From NCBI GenBank assembly GCA_035574175.1, contig DATLZB010000074.1, forward strand, positions 1 through 33,657: 33,657 bases of DNA. Reading direction: 5' to 3'. Numbering within the stretch: the stretch's first letter is position 1; every line of letters starts with the position of its first letter. This DNA comes from DATLZB01 sp035574175. Its GTDB lineage: Bacteria; Pseudomonadota; Alphaproteobacteria; Rhizobiales; Hyphomicrobiaceae. Below, in pieces: positions 1 through 8,629 of this stretch. A model generated the notes under the pieces. That model was not told the DNA's origin. It ran no database searches and saw only the letters and a program-made list of their open reading frames with translations. The translations under genes were made by a program, and so were the position numbers.

Positions 1-1
1 C

Positions 2-1309
<1,308 letters not shown>

Positions 1310-1795
1310 TCACCAATCGACGTCGCCGACCGCGCCGGCGGTCGGGCATGAACGCCCTGCGAGAAAGCGACCGCCGCACCGGTGCGGTCGAAAGCCATTC
1401 GACACGCCGCGGTCCTTCACAAGGCCGGCTTATAGCATATGTCGCCCCCTTGTGAAGGGCGTGCGGGCGTGACGGTCGGTAGCAGATGAGCGGTCCGGGT
1501 CAGGGTAGCACAGCAGTTGCCACGTCGTCCGCAGACCTCGGATCAGGAAAGCTGCGGAATGCGCCGGACCGCATCGCGACAGGACCGGAGATGGAAGCAG
1601 GTTCGCGATGTTTCGAGCCGGTGGGAGCGGCAGGTGCTGTCGAGGATGGAGGCAGGCGAGTTGCTCGAATGCCCGGGCGGCGGTTGCGCGCCACTGGGTC
1701 TGCTAGGAGGAGCAGGGCGGGCGCCTCGGCTTGGCACACTCGATGGGGCGATGGCGGCAGCACCTGTGCGGCGAAGGGCGGACCCCATATCCCGC
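1310..1795. other. 486-bp gene-poor stretch upstream of tRNA-fMet
   Basis: This holds the tRNA leader and promoter. The leader contains an 8-bp hairpin (CCGACCGC/GCGGTCGG, 1326-1345) and a 14-bp palindrome (1374-1387, CCGCACC/GGTGCGG). From about 1460 to 1795 several frames are open on both strands, but their translations are arginine/proline/alanine-rich with no domain, as expected of random GC-rich DNA. I see no credible protein or RNA gene there. Confidence 0.5.
1429..1456 (-). promoter_or_regulatory. Sigma-70-type promoter for tRNA-fMet
   Basis: On the minus strand TTCACA (1451-1456, 5 of 6 to consensus) and TATAAG (1429-1434, 5 of 6) are 16 bp apart and point at the tRNA, giving a leader of roughly 110 nt. 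The -10 box is flanked by an inverted repeat: CCTTCACAAGG (1414-1424) and CCTTGTGAAGG (1448-1458), the latter overlapping the -35 box. The promoter assignment is strong by position and match; any regulatory role of the repeat is a guess. Confidence 0.6.
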
Positions 1796-2152
1796 TCACG
1801 CCACCGGCTCGCCGGCAGCCGGCCGAGACTGGGCATTGAGGCGCGTGCGCCAGATCAAATGGATATTACGGGCATAGATAAACAGGCCTGCCCCCTGGCC
1901 GAGGATGAAGACCGGGTCCATGCGGTAGATCGCATAGGCGAAGAGCATGGCGCCCCCCGCGCAGCTGAAGTACCAGAACGTCTCCGGCACGATCGACTGC
2001 TTGGCTCTTTCGCTGGCGATCCACTGCACGATGAAGCGCATGGAGAACATCAGCTGCGCCGCAAAGCCGATCGCGAGCCAGGTCTTTTCGATGTCCGGCG
2101 TGCTCACCCACCAGGCGGCGAGCTTGGTCCAGAACGTGGCAAGGTATTCCAT
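1796..2152 (-). CDS. LABN-domain small membrane protein (RgtF-like)
   Basis: This 118-aa protein is made almost wholly of the lipid-A-disaccharide-synthase N-terminal domain (LABN), with about three membrane segments (near residues 23-42, 62-80 and 85-105) and the family signatures FAAQLMFSMRFIVQW and YAIYRMDPVFILGQ. In other bacteria such stand-alone LABN proteins accompany GT2 polyprenyl-phosphate sugar synthases; in Rhizobium the RgtE/RgtF pair is described for dodecaprenyl-phosphate galacturonate synthesis. Here it follows a GT2 gene by 43 bp on the same strand, so it probably anchors or assists that enzyme. The start has a GAGG ribosome site four bases upstream. Family assignment is firm; the RgtF role is inferred from context. 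Confidence 0.88.
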   Translation of the reverse strand: MEYLATFWTKLAAWWVSTPDIEKTWLAIGFAAQLMFSMRFIVQWIASERAKQSIVPETFWYFSCAGGAMLFAYAIYRMDPVFILGQGAGLFIYARNIHLIWRTRLNAQSRPAAGEPVA

Positions 2153-2195
2153 TGCGCCTCACTGCTGTGCCCGCCTCTCGCCGCGGGAGCGGGTG

Positions 2196-3005
2196 CTAGA
2201 CGTTGTCTCCGGCGCTCTTCCTTTGGTCGGCGCTCCTGGCGCGCATGCGGCCGGCGAGCTCCGATACGTGATGGCCCTCTGGCTGCGCCTCGACGATCAC
2301 CGGCAAGCGCGTACGGCGTCGGATCCATACCACACCCACCAGGTCGTAGAGTCCGGTCAGCGCCCGGCCGAGATTGTTGTACTTCGACACACCAGCTCGT
2401 CTTGGCCGATCGTTGACCGGCAGGTAGGAGACCTCGTGCCCATAGGTCTGGAACAGCGCCGGCAGGTAGCGGTGCATACTCGTGAAGAACGGCAACCGCA
2501 AGAAGGCCTCGCGCCAAAACACCTTGATGCCGCACCCCGTGTCCGGGCAGTCGTCCTTGAGCACTTTGTCGCGAATCCAGTTGGCAGCCCGCGAAGCGAC
2601 CCGTTTCGAGCCGGCGGCCTTGCGGGCGACGCGGATGCCGCCAATCAGTGCCGGCCCCTTGGCGCCTGGTGGCGCCAACTGCTCGAGCAGGCGCACGAGG
2701 TCGCGCGGATCGTTCTGACCGTCGCCATCCATGCTGGCGATGACGGGCGAGGTTGCGGCGAGGATTCCCGTGCGCAAGGCCGCGCTCTGCCCGCATCTTT
2801 GCCCATGTCGCAGATAGCGCAAGCCCGGGTAGCTGGCTTGAGCGATGAGGGCTTTCACCTCGCTCGGCGTGCCATCGTCGCTGCCGTCGTCGACGACAAT
2901 CACTTCGCCCAACACGTCGGCCGGCACCACAGCATAGATCTCCTCGACAAGTCGGCCGATGTTGCCGGCCTCGTTGAGGGCTGGAAGCACGACGGAAATG
3001 CGCAT
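2196..3005 (-). CDS. GT2 glycosyltransferase, polyprenyl-phosphate sugar synthase (DPM1/RgtE-like)
   Basis: This 269-aa inverting glycosyltransferase of family 2 likely transfers a sugar from a nucleotide sugar to a polyprenyl phosphate at the inner face of the cytoplasmic membrane. The GT-A fold is seen from the opening VVLPALNEAGNI, the VVDDGSDDGT motif near residue 40, and the metal-binding DGDGQNDP near residue 95. A later YNNLGRALTGLYDL segment matches the DPM1/ArnC group. It lacks the two C-terminal membrane helices of ArnC, which fits a need for the downstream LABN protein. It is divergent from the GT39 gene across 191 bp. A weak promoter pair (TTGTAC at 3085-3090, TAGCCT at 3061-3066, 18-bp spacer) could drive it. 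The donor sugar cannot be read from sequence; galacturonic acid is suggested by analogy. Confidence 0.9.
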   Translation of the reverse strand: MRISVVLPALNEAGNIGRLVEEIYAVVPADVLGEVIVVDDGSDDGTPSEVKALIAQASYPGLRYLRHGQRCGQSAALRTGILAATSPVIASMDGDGQNDPRDLVRLLEQLAPPGAKGPALIGGIRVARKAAGSKRVASRAANWIRDKVLKDDCPDTGCGIKVFWREAFLRLPFFTSMHRYLPALFQTYGHEVSYLPVNDRPRRAGVSKYNNLGRALTGLYDLVGVVWIRRRTRLPVIVEAQPEGHHVSELAGRMRARSADQRKSAGDNV

Positions 3006-3196
3006 GGGATGTAGGCTCCGGCCCGCGCGTCGGCCCTGCCATGGGGTGCTCTCCCACTGCAGGCTATCAGTCTTCCCGCTTCACGTACAACCATGTAAAT
3101 CAGCCGTTCATGCGGCGCGCTGGCAGGCAAGCGCAGGCTGGGGCGTGCCCGGCCGCACGACAGGACGCGGCTGCGAGGATAACCGGGGAGAGCCCG

Positions 3197-4690
3197 TTGA
3201 CCGTTGCCATCACCGAGGCCGGTGAGGCCAAGCAGCGACCCTGGGCATTATGGCTCGGCTTTAGCCTTGCGGCCCTGCTCCTTGCGCGCCTCCTCATCCT
3301 GCACCTCAACGCCACCGATCTCTTCTTCGACGAGGCCCAGTACTGGACTTGGAGCCGGGAGCCCGCTTTCGGCTATTACTCGAAGCCGCCGCTCATCGCC
3401 TGGCTGATCAGGGTCGCTGAGTTTACCTGTGGTTCATCCGAGTTCTGCATCCGCCTGCCCTCGCCTGTGCTGCACACGGCAACGGCCGGCGTGCTGTTCG
3501 CGCTGGGCTGCCGCCTCTATGACGCGCGTGTGGGGTTTTGGTCGGCACTCATTTACGCGACACTGCCAGGCGTCTCGGTCTCCTCAGGCATTATGTCGAC
3601 GGACGCGCCGCTGCTGCTGTGCTGGGCGGTGGCGCTCTATGCGTTCGTCGCGCTCCTGGAGTCTTCGCGTCTCGGGCCCGCACTTTTGCTTGGCGTTGCG
3701 CTCGGCCTCGGGTTCAATGCCAAGTACGCAATGCTGTTCTTCCTGCCTTGTGCCGCCGTCTATCTTTCGCTCACAGCCGAGCGTCGCTTCCTGTTCGGCG
3801 ACCGGTGGCTCTACCTCGCGCTCGCAATTGCTGCCTTGCTCGCTGCACCCAACATACTGTGGAACGCGGCCAACGGCTTTGCCACCGTCTCACACACCGC
3901 GGCCAATGCCAACTGGCGCGGGTCGCTCTTCAATCCCGACAAGGCGCTCGAATTTTTAGGTGCGCAGTTCGGCGTGTTCGGCCCGATCCTTTTCGGCGCC
4001 CTCGTTTGGATAACGGCGAAGGCTTGGCGCGGGGGCGTGGCATCGAAGGATCGGCTGCTGCTCAGCTTCGCCGTACCCGTACTCGCCATGGTGACCGTGC
4101 AGGCGTTTTTGTCGCGGGCCCATGCCAATTGGGCTGCCGTCGCCTATATCTCGGCAACGCTGCTGGTGACGGCAACGCTGCTTCGAAATCAGGCCTCGAT
4201 CTGGCTCAAGGGGTCGTTAGCCCTGCACGTGGCCGCTCTCGCCCTGCTCGGGCTCGCCGTCGCTCACGCTGGGCGCTTCACGCTGCCCGTGGCAGGCGAC
4301 CCGTTTGCTCGCACTCTCGGGTGGAAACAGATCGCAGCCGAAACGCGGGCCGAGCTCGAGAAGGCGCGCACCCGTGCAATGCCCTTCGGCTCCGTCATTA
4401 CCGATGAGCGTGCGCTCACGGCGGAGCTGCTCTATTACATGCGCGGAGAGCCGACGCCGGTGCTCGCTTGGCGCCCAGGCGCCCCGCACGATCACTACGA
4501 GATGACGCGTCCCTTCACGAAGGGGTCGCCGGAGCCAGTGCTTTTGGTCGCCTTGAGGCGCGATGTCGATCGCGTGCTCGTAGGGTTCGCTGCTAGCGAG
4601 CTGCTTGCCAGCAGGGACATTCCGGCAGGCGCGGGCCAGGCGCGAACCGTCCGCTTCTATCGATTGTCCGGGTTCAAGGGCGGTGAATGA
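3197..4690 (+). CDS. GT39/ArnT-like integral membrane glycosyltransferase
   Basis: This 497-aa membrane enzyme is likely to transfer a sugar from a polyprenyl-phosphate donor to an outer-surface acceptor (lipid A, LPS core or another lipid) on the periplasmic side. The first membrane helix (about 16-36) is followed by the PMT/ArnT catalytic loop DLFFDEAQYWTW (acidic pair D45-E46) and YYSKPPLIAW (K63), then about ten more hydrophobic segments and a soluble C-terminal domain. The frame is open further upstream, but I place the start at TTG 3197 because GGGGAG lies six bases before it and the first helix follows directly. Together with the divergent GT2 and LABN genes it resembles rhizobial Rgt galacturonosyltransferases acting with RgtE/RgtF. 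The acceptor is unknown. Confidence 0.85.
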   Translation: MTVAITEAGEAKQRPWALWLGFSLAALLLARLLILHLNATDLFFDEAQYWTWSREPAFGYYSKPPLIAWLIRVAEFTCGSSEFCIRLPSPVLHTATAGVLFALGCRLYDARVGFWSALIYATLPGVSVSSGIMSTDAPLLLCWAVALYAFVALLESSRLGPALLLGVALGLGFNAKYAMLFFLPCAAVYLSLTAERRFLFGDRWLYLALAIAALLAAPNILWNAANGFATVSHTAANANWRGSLFNPDKALEFLGAQFGVFGPILFGALVWITAKAWRGGVASKDRLLLSFAVPVLAMVTVQAFLSRAHANWAAVAYISATLLVTATLLRNQASIWLKGSLALHVAALALLGLAVAHAGRFTLPVAGDPFARTLGWKQIAAETRAELEKARTRAMPFGSVITDERALTAELLYYMRGEPTPVLAWRPGAPHDHYEMTRPFTKGSPEPVLLVALRRDVDRVLVGFAASELLASRDIPAGAGQARTVRFYRLSGFKGGE

Positions 4691-4745
4691 GCCAGCTACC
4701 CTGGCACGGGTTAACGGCTTAGGAAAACTGCTGAGGAGAGAGCCA

Positions 4746-5525
4746 ATGCAACTCAAAGGCAAGACGGCGATCGTGACCGGCTCGACCTCGGGTATCGGCC
4801 TTGCCATCGCCAAGGCCTTCGCCAGCGCCGGCGCCAACATCGTGATGAACGGGCTCGGCAGCGAGAAGGACAACGAAACAGCGATCCGCGAGGTGGCGAG
4901 GCACGGTACGCGCGTGGCCTTCGATCCGGCCAACATGCTGCGCCACAACCAGATCGCCGACATGGTGGCCAAGACCGAAAGCGATTTCGGGGCTGTCGAC
5001 ATCCTGGTGAACAATGCGGGCATCCAGCACGTCGCGCCCATCGAGGAGTTCCCCATCGAGAAGTGGGATGCGATCATTGCCATAAATCTGTCTGCGGCCT
5101 TTCATGCGATTCGCGCCGCAGTGCCGGGCATGAAGCGGCGCAGGTGGGGTCGCATCATCAACATGTGCTCCGCACACTCGCTCACTGCCTCGCCGTTCAA
5201 GGCAGCCTACGTCGCCGCCAAGCACGGGCTTGCCGGCCTCACCAAGACTGTGGCGCTCGAGGTCGCTCAGCACGGCGTCACCGCCAATGCCATCTCGCCC
5301 GGCTTCGTGTGGACACCACTCGTCGAAAAGCAGATCCCGGACCTTGCCAAGTCGGAGGGCATAAGCCTGGAGGAAGCCAAGGCGCAGGTGCTGGCGCGTC
5401 AACCGAGCGGGCAGTTCGTCACCGTCGAGCAGGTGGCGGCGCTGGCCTTATTTCTCGCATGCGATGCGGCCGCCTCGATCACGGGTGCCAACTTCTCGAT
5501 CGACGGGGGATGGACCGCGCAGTGA
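4746..5525 (+). CDS. bdhA: D-beta-hydroxybutyrate dehydrogenase
   Basis: This 259-aa short-chain dehydrogenase interconverts (R)-3-hydroxybutyrate and acetoacetate with NAD, a step in use of polyhydroxybutyrate stores. It has the Rossmann motif TGSTSGIG (11-18), NNAG (89-92) and the catalytic set N114, S142, Y155, K159 (AYVAAKHG). The stretch SAHSLTASPFKAAYVAAKHG and the C-terminal IDGGWTAQ are characteristic of the 3-hydroxybutyrate branch, and the length is normal. The ATG is preceded by GAGGAGAG. The upstream frame stays open into the glycosyltransferase gene, but the ribosome site and family alignment fix the start here. It follows the GT39 gene by 55 bp and could be cotranscribed, although the functions are unrelated. 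Confidence 0.94.
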   Translation: MQLKGKTAIVTGSTSGIGLAIAKAFASAGANIVMNGLGSEKDNETAIREVARHGTRVAFDPANMLRHNQIADMVAKTESDFGAVDILVNNAGIQHVAPIEEFPIEKWDAIIAINLSAAFHAIRAAVPGMKRRRWGRIINMCSAHSLTASPFKAAYVAAKHGLAGLTKTVALEVAQHGVTANAISPGFVWTPLVEKQIPDLAKSEGISLEEAKAQVLARQPSGQFVTVEQVAALALFLACDAAASITGANFSIDGGWTAQ

Positions 5526-5551
5526 ATGGCAGCGCGCGCAGAGCCGTTGCG

Positions 5552-5749
5552 CTAGCTGCTGAATGTCACCAGTAGAATGGTAAGCGCTGCGAGCGTGAGC
5601 GCCGCGGCCATGAGAATCTCTCGCCGATAGCGCTGTACCCGGTCGAGGGTGCTCGGTCGTAGCGGGTCTCGCGGTGCCATGCGCACCAGCTCACCAAGGA
5701 CCGCTATCCGCTGCCAGAGTACGATCTGCCGCGCGACCAAACTACACAT
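5552..5749 (-). CDS. Possible 65-aa tail-anchored membrane peptide
   Basis: The frame encodes a basic soluble stretch followed by one C-terminal membrane segment (ILMAAALTLAALTILLVTF, about residues 45-63). It lies 27 bp after the cupin gene on the same strand, so it could be the last gene of that unit. The ribosome site is poor for both the 65-aa start and an internal ATG at 5680 (42 aa). I do not recognise a family. The clean hydrophobic tail and position favour a real gene, but a chance frame is possible. Confidence 0.4.
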   Translation of the reverse strand: MCSLVARQIVLWQRIAVLGELVRMAPRDPLRPSTLDRVQRYRREILMAAALTLAALTILLVTFSS

Positions 5750-5776
5750 TCCGGCAGTGCAGCATCGGGCCGCCGG

Positions 5777-6259
5777 TCATTGTGGCGGTCGCGGCGGATG
5801 CAGGTCGTCCACCCACTGCACTTCTTCTGGATTTGCCTCGACGTCGGCCAGGTCGAGATTGACGACGACCGGCTCCTGCCCGCTGCGCACCAACACGCAC
5901 GAGAGCGGCTCGCCCACGAGCGCATTGATCTCCTGGTGCGGCACGTAAGGGGGCACGTAGATGAAGTCCCCCGGGCCGGCCTCGGCCATGTACTCCAGCC
6001 GCTCACCCCATCGCATGCGGGCGCGCCCGCTCACAACATAGATCACGCTCTCGACGGGACCGTGATGGTGAGCCCCTGTCTTGGCGCCAGGGTGGATCAC
6101 GACCGTACCCGCCCACAGCTTCTCCGCGCCGGCTCGCGCATGAGTAATGGCCGCGGCTCGGTTCATGCCGGGCGTTTGCGGGGTGTTGGGATCGAGCTCA
6201 TCGGCGCGGACCACGCGAACGCCGTCGAACCGCCATTTCGATGTCGACCTGACTGTCAT
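5777..6259 (-). CDS. Cupin-domain protein
   Basis: This 160-aa single-cupin protein has a probable metal site. Cupin motif 1 reads GAHHHGPVESVIYVVSG (H64, H65, H66, E70) and motif 2 reads GDFIYVPPYVPHQEIN (H108), the expected three-histidine/one-glutamate pattern. Proteins of this kind are dioxygenases, isomerases or small-molecule sensors, and the substrate cannot be told. The ATG at 6259 overlaps the TGA of the upstream YbjQ-family gene (ATGA), implying translational coupling, and a G-rich stretch precedes it. A longer frame exists upstream but is less likely for this reason. It belongs to the unit running from 8414 down to about 5552. Confidence 0.88.
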   Translation of the reverse strand: MTVRSTSKWRFDGVRVVRADELDPNTPQTPGMNRAAAITHARAGAEKLWAGTVVIHPGAKTGAHHHGPVESVIYVVSGRARMRWGERLEYMAEAGPGDFIYVPPYVPHQEINALVGEPLSCVLVRSGQEPVVVNLDLADVEANPEEVQWVDDLHPPRPPQ

Positions 6260-6600
6260 GGCTGCCCCCCGCTGCTGTCCGACTGCGATGGCGCATAATT
6301 GAAGCCCGTGCCGCACACGACCACTTCGATGGCGCCGTCCGTTATCTCCGGGTGCGAAATGCGTACGGCCAGCACGCCGTCGTAGCCTTTTTCGCGGGCA
6401 CGCTCGGCGAGCTGCTCAAGGGCGCGCGCGATGGTAAGGTCGAGGAGCTTCTCATAGCGCGACATGCGGCCGCCGAGCGTGTTGGTGATCGCCTCGCGTA
6501 CGTCGCGGAAGATGTTGGCGCCGCTCACGGCCGTGGCGTAAAGGAGGTCGCCCTGCCGGACCGCCCGATCGCTGATCGTGTCGGTGGTGACGAGCCGCAT
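6256..6600 (-). CDS. YbjQ/UPF0145-family protein
   Basis: This 114-aa member of the YbjQ (DUF74, 'heavy-metal-binding') family is expected to be a small cytosolic oligomer; no enzymatic role is established for the family. Typical features are the opening MRLVTTDTISDR, the YATAVSGANIFRDVREAITNTLGGR block, the helix with LTIARALEQLAERAREKGYD and the strand GVLAVRISHPEI. The start has GAGGAG nine bases upstream, so the 42-residue upstream extension of the frame is discarded. It begins 17 bp after the 598-aa exported-protein gene and overlaps the cupin gene by four bases, so it should be expressed with both. Confidence 0.9.
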   Translation of the reverse strand: MRLVTTDTISDRAVRQGDLLYATAVSGANIFRDVREAITNTLGGRMSRYEKLLDLTIARALEQLAERAREKGYDGVLAVRISHPEITDGAIEVVVCGTGFNYAPSQSDSSGGQP

Positions 6601-6617
6601 GGCGTCGCTCCTCGGCC

Positions 6618-8414
6618 CTAGATTGTGCGCACCCGACGCGTCCCGAACAGCAGCCGACGCAGCAAGAGGAGCAGAAACAGCAGCAGGATGGCCGCGGCCG
6701 AGACCGCAACCGGGTGCTTGTCCCATAGCAGAATCGGGCTGACGCGCCCATCGTACACGAGCATCACGTCGTCGCGGATCGCGAACGGATCAAAGCCGCT
6801 GTCGGAGCGCAACATCATCGCCACCGCCGCCATCTGATCCGCGCTCGAGAGCACGGCGTCCCGCACACGTGCCGAGGCGAGCACTTGCATGCGGACTGGA
6901 TTCTGCGCAACGGCCCGCAGCAAGCGCTGTGCCGCGGCTGGACCGAGGCCGTTGAGATAGCGCGAAAGCGCCTCGAGCTCGGGCTCGGCAAGCCCACGCG
7001 CAAGCCCTTTGAGCTCCGCGTTGTCGAGTTCAAGCAGGCGGTCGCGCGCACTGCGCTGGATGCCGGCGAGCCGCACCATGGCCAGGCTGTCGCCGATGGC
7101 GAGTAGCCTCTCGAGGGAGGATCTGGAGAAGTCCTGCGCGGCGGCGCGCTTGTGAAGCCCATGCTGGACCACTTTGGGCAGGGCGGGACCGGCGAGCGCG
7201 TTCCAGGCGAGCCCGGCTTCGAGCGAACGAGTGTCGCGAGCGATCTCCATGCCGGCCTCGGGCAGCCGGGTAACTGCCTGTTGCAGCGTCCCATTCTGGA
7301 GCCGCTTCATCAGCCCTTCCTCGCCTTCGGCTGTCAGCACGAGGGCGACCACCTCATCGAGCCGCGCCAGATCGGCGGCGGTGAGCGCGTCAAGGAAGCG
7401 CTTGAACTGCTGATGCCGCTCGGCGAGATCGAGCACCTTGGCGTGTCCGCGGCGGAACTCCCGCCAGATCTCGACAATGCGGTCGGCGGTTGCGACAGAG
7501 ATCTCGCGCGAATGCTCGCTGATCTGTTCGGAGATGGATTTTGCCAGTTCGTCCCGGACCCGGTCCTTCGTCGCTCGCGATTTCATCTCCTCCGCGATGA
7601 TGGGCAGAACACCGTGTCTGAATTCCCAAATGTCCTTGGCGATAAGCACGAGACCGACGCCGCCGGCGACCACCGAGACGAGCCGGCTCAAGATGGAGCC
7701 GACGAGGCGCTGGCCAATGCGCGCCGCCATCGCCGAAAGCTGCCGTCGTACCAGCAACACGGCCGCTCCTGCGATCGCCTCGCGTCCCTCAACGAGTACG
7801 GCACCGGTCGATACGCTGGCCCCACCCTTGGCGGGATCGACTTGAAACTCCTTTGCTGCATCGGCGGCGACAACGCGCGCCACCATCGAGCCGTAACGGG
7901 GGCCGAGAAAGGCCTCAAGGCACTGCAGCGCAGGTTCTGCCGCATCAAGCGTCGACAGCTCGAGCGTCCGGCCGACCTCCTTGCCGACGGCTACCGCCAT
8001 GGCTTCGAGTGCCGCCTTCATGGCCTCGGACCGGTAGACGCGCTCGGCCGCTGTGGCGGCAAGCTCCTGCGCCTTTTCGCGCGAGGCAAGCGATTTGAGC
8101 AAGGTGCCCCAGCTCGACTCCTCGCGAACCTCGCTGATCGCGATGTCGACCTGCTTATCGATGACCTGGTCGAGGTCAATGCGCCGCCATTCCGTGGCAA
8201 CCACGGTGGCATAGTCGACCTTTGCTAACCCGTCCTGCAGCGCCTTGTGGGTGAGGGCGTCGATCGCCGCCCGAAAGGCCGGCTCGTCCCGCGCCTGGCA
8301 GGCCTCGTACTCGGCGCGCGAGATCGCCCGCGCCGCGACCGGCCCCACGGGAGGCGCAACAAGGGCCACTATGGTCAGGCCGGTGACCGCCGGTCGCAGA
8401 ATAGATTTCAGCAC
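6618..8414 (-). CDS. Uncharacterised exported helical protein with C-terminal membrane anchor
   Basis: I do not recognise this 598-aa protein. From the GTG at 8414 it has a signal peptide (LKSILRP basic start, hydrophobic core, ARA near residue 30), then a long, mostly helical, alanine/arginine/glutamate-rich body. A hydrophobic segment around residues 255-280 (LVSVVAGGVGLVLIAKDIW) may span the membrane, and a strong terminal helix (VSAAAILLLFLLLLL) precedes an arginine-rich tail. The body would sit in the periplasm, at least in part. AAAGG lies eight bases before the GTG; the frame is open further upstream, but that part lacks signal-peptide character. It heads a unit with the YbjQ and cupin genes and is divergent from the symporter gene. 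A signal-anchor instead of a cleaved peptide is possible. Confidence 0.75.
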   Translation of the reverse strand: MLKSILRPAVTGLTIVALVAPPVGPVAARAISRAEYEACQARDEPAFRAAIDALTHKALQDGLAKVDYATVVATEWRRIDLDQVIDKQVDIAISEVREESSWGTLLKSLASREKAQELAATAAERVYRSEAMKAALEAMAVAVGKEVGRTLELSTLDAAEPALQCLEAFLGPRYGSMVARVVAADAAKEFQVDPAKGGASVSTGAVLVEGREAIAGAAVLLVRRQLSAMAARIGQRLVGSILSRLVSVVAGGVGLVLIAKDIWEFRHGVLPIIAEEMKSRATKDRVRDELAKSISEQISEHSREISVATADRIVEIWREFRRGHAKVLDLAERHQQFKRFLDALTAADLARLDEVVALVLTAEGEEGLMKRLQNGTLQQAVTRLPEAGMEIARDTRSLEAGLAWNALAGPALPKVVQHGLHKRAAAQDFSRSSLERLLAIGDSLAMVRLAGIQRSARDRLLELDNAELKGLARGLAEPELEALSRYLNGLGPAAAQRLLRAVAQNPVRMQVLASARVRDAVLSSADQMAAVAMMLRSDSGFDPFAIRDDVMLVYDGRVSPILLWDKHPVAVSAAAILLLFLLLLLRRLLFGTRRVRTI

Positions 8415-8512
8415 GCCGCTGACCTTTGCCTCACTGCCTCCGACCCGGAACCTGGGAAGCGTTCGAATTGTGCCTCCCTCTCGAGCCGCAACTTCTCTCT
8501 GGCTGGAGTATA

Positions 8513-8518
8513 TATAAT
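8513..8518 (+). promoter_or_regulatory. Possible -10 element upstream of the symporter
   Basis: An AT-rich island (TATATATAAT, with perfect TATAAT at 8513-8518) stands out in the 215-bp GC-rich divergent region between the exported-protein gene and the symporter gene. No good -35 box lies 16-18 bp upstream, so the start may depend on an activator or another sigma factor. Confidence 0.3.
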
Positions 8519-8629
8519 GACAATTTTGCGGATCGCGTGGCAGGTCGAGTCTCGTGGACCCACGGGCTCTGTGGCTCAATGGGCGGTGCGGAATGCCCGG
8601 CATGGGCTCGGCAAGATCGGGGGATAGCC

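Noticed and set aside
1486..1839. Several overlapping frames on both strands between tRNA-fMet and the LABN gene
   Set aside because: Arg/Pro/Ala-rich translations, no ribosome site, no motif or membrane pattern; taken as chance frames.
1947..3014. 355-aa plus-strand frame opposite the LABN and GT2 genes
   Set aside because: It spans two recognised minus-strand genes and the gap between them and has no family features.
7152..8228. 358-aa plus-strand frame opposite the 598-aa exported protein
   Set aside because: The minus-strand frame has a signal peptide, terminal anchor and ribosome site; the plus frame has none of these.
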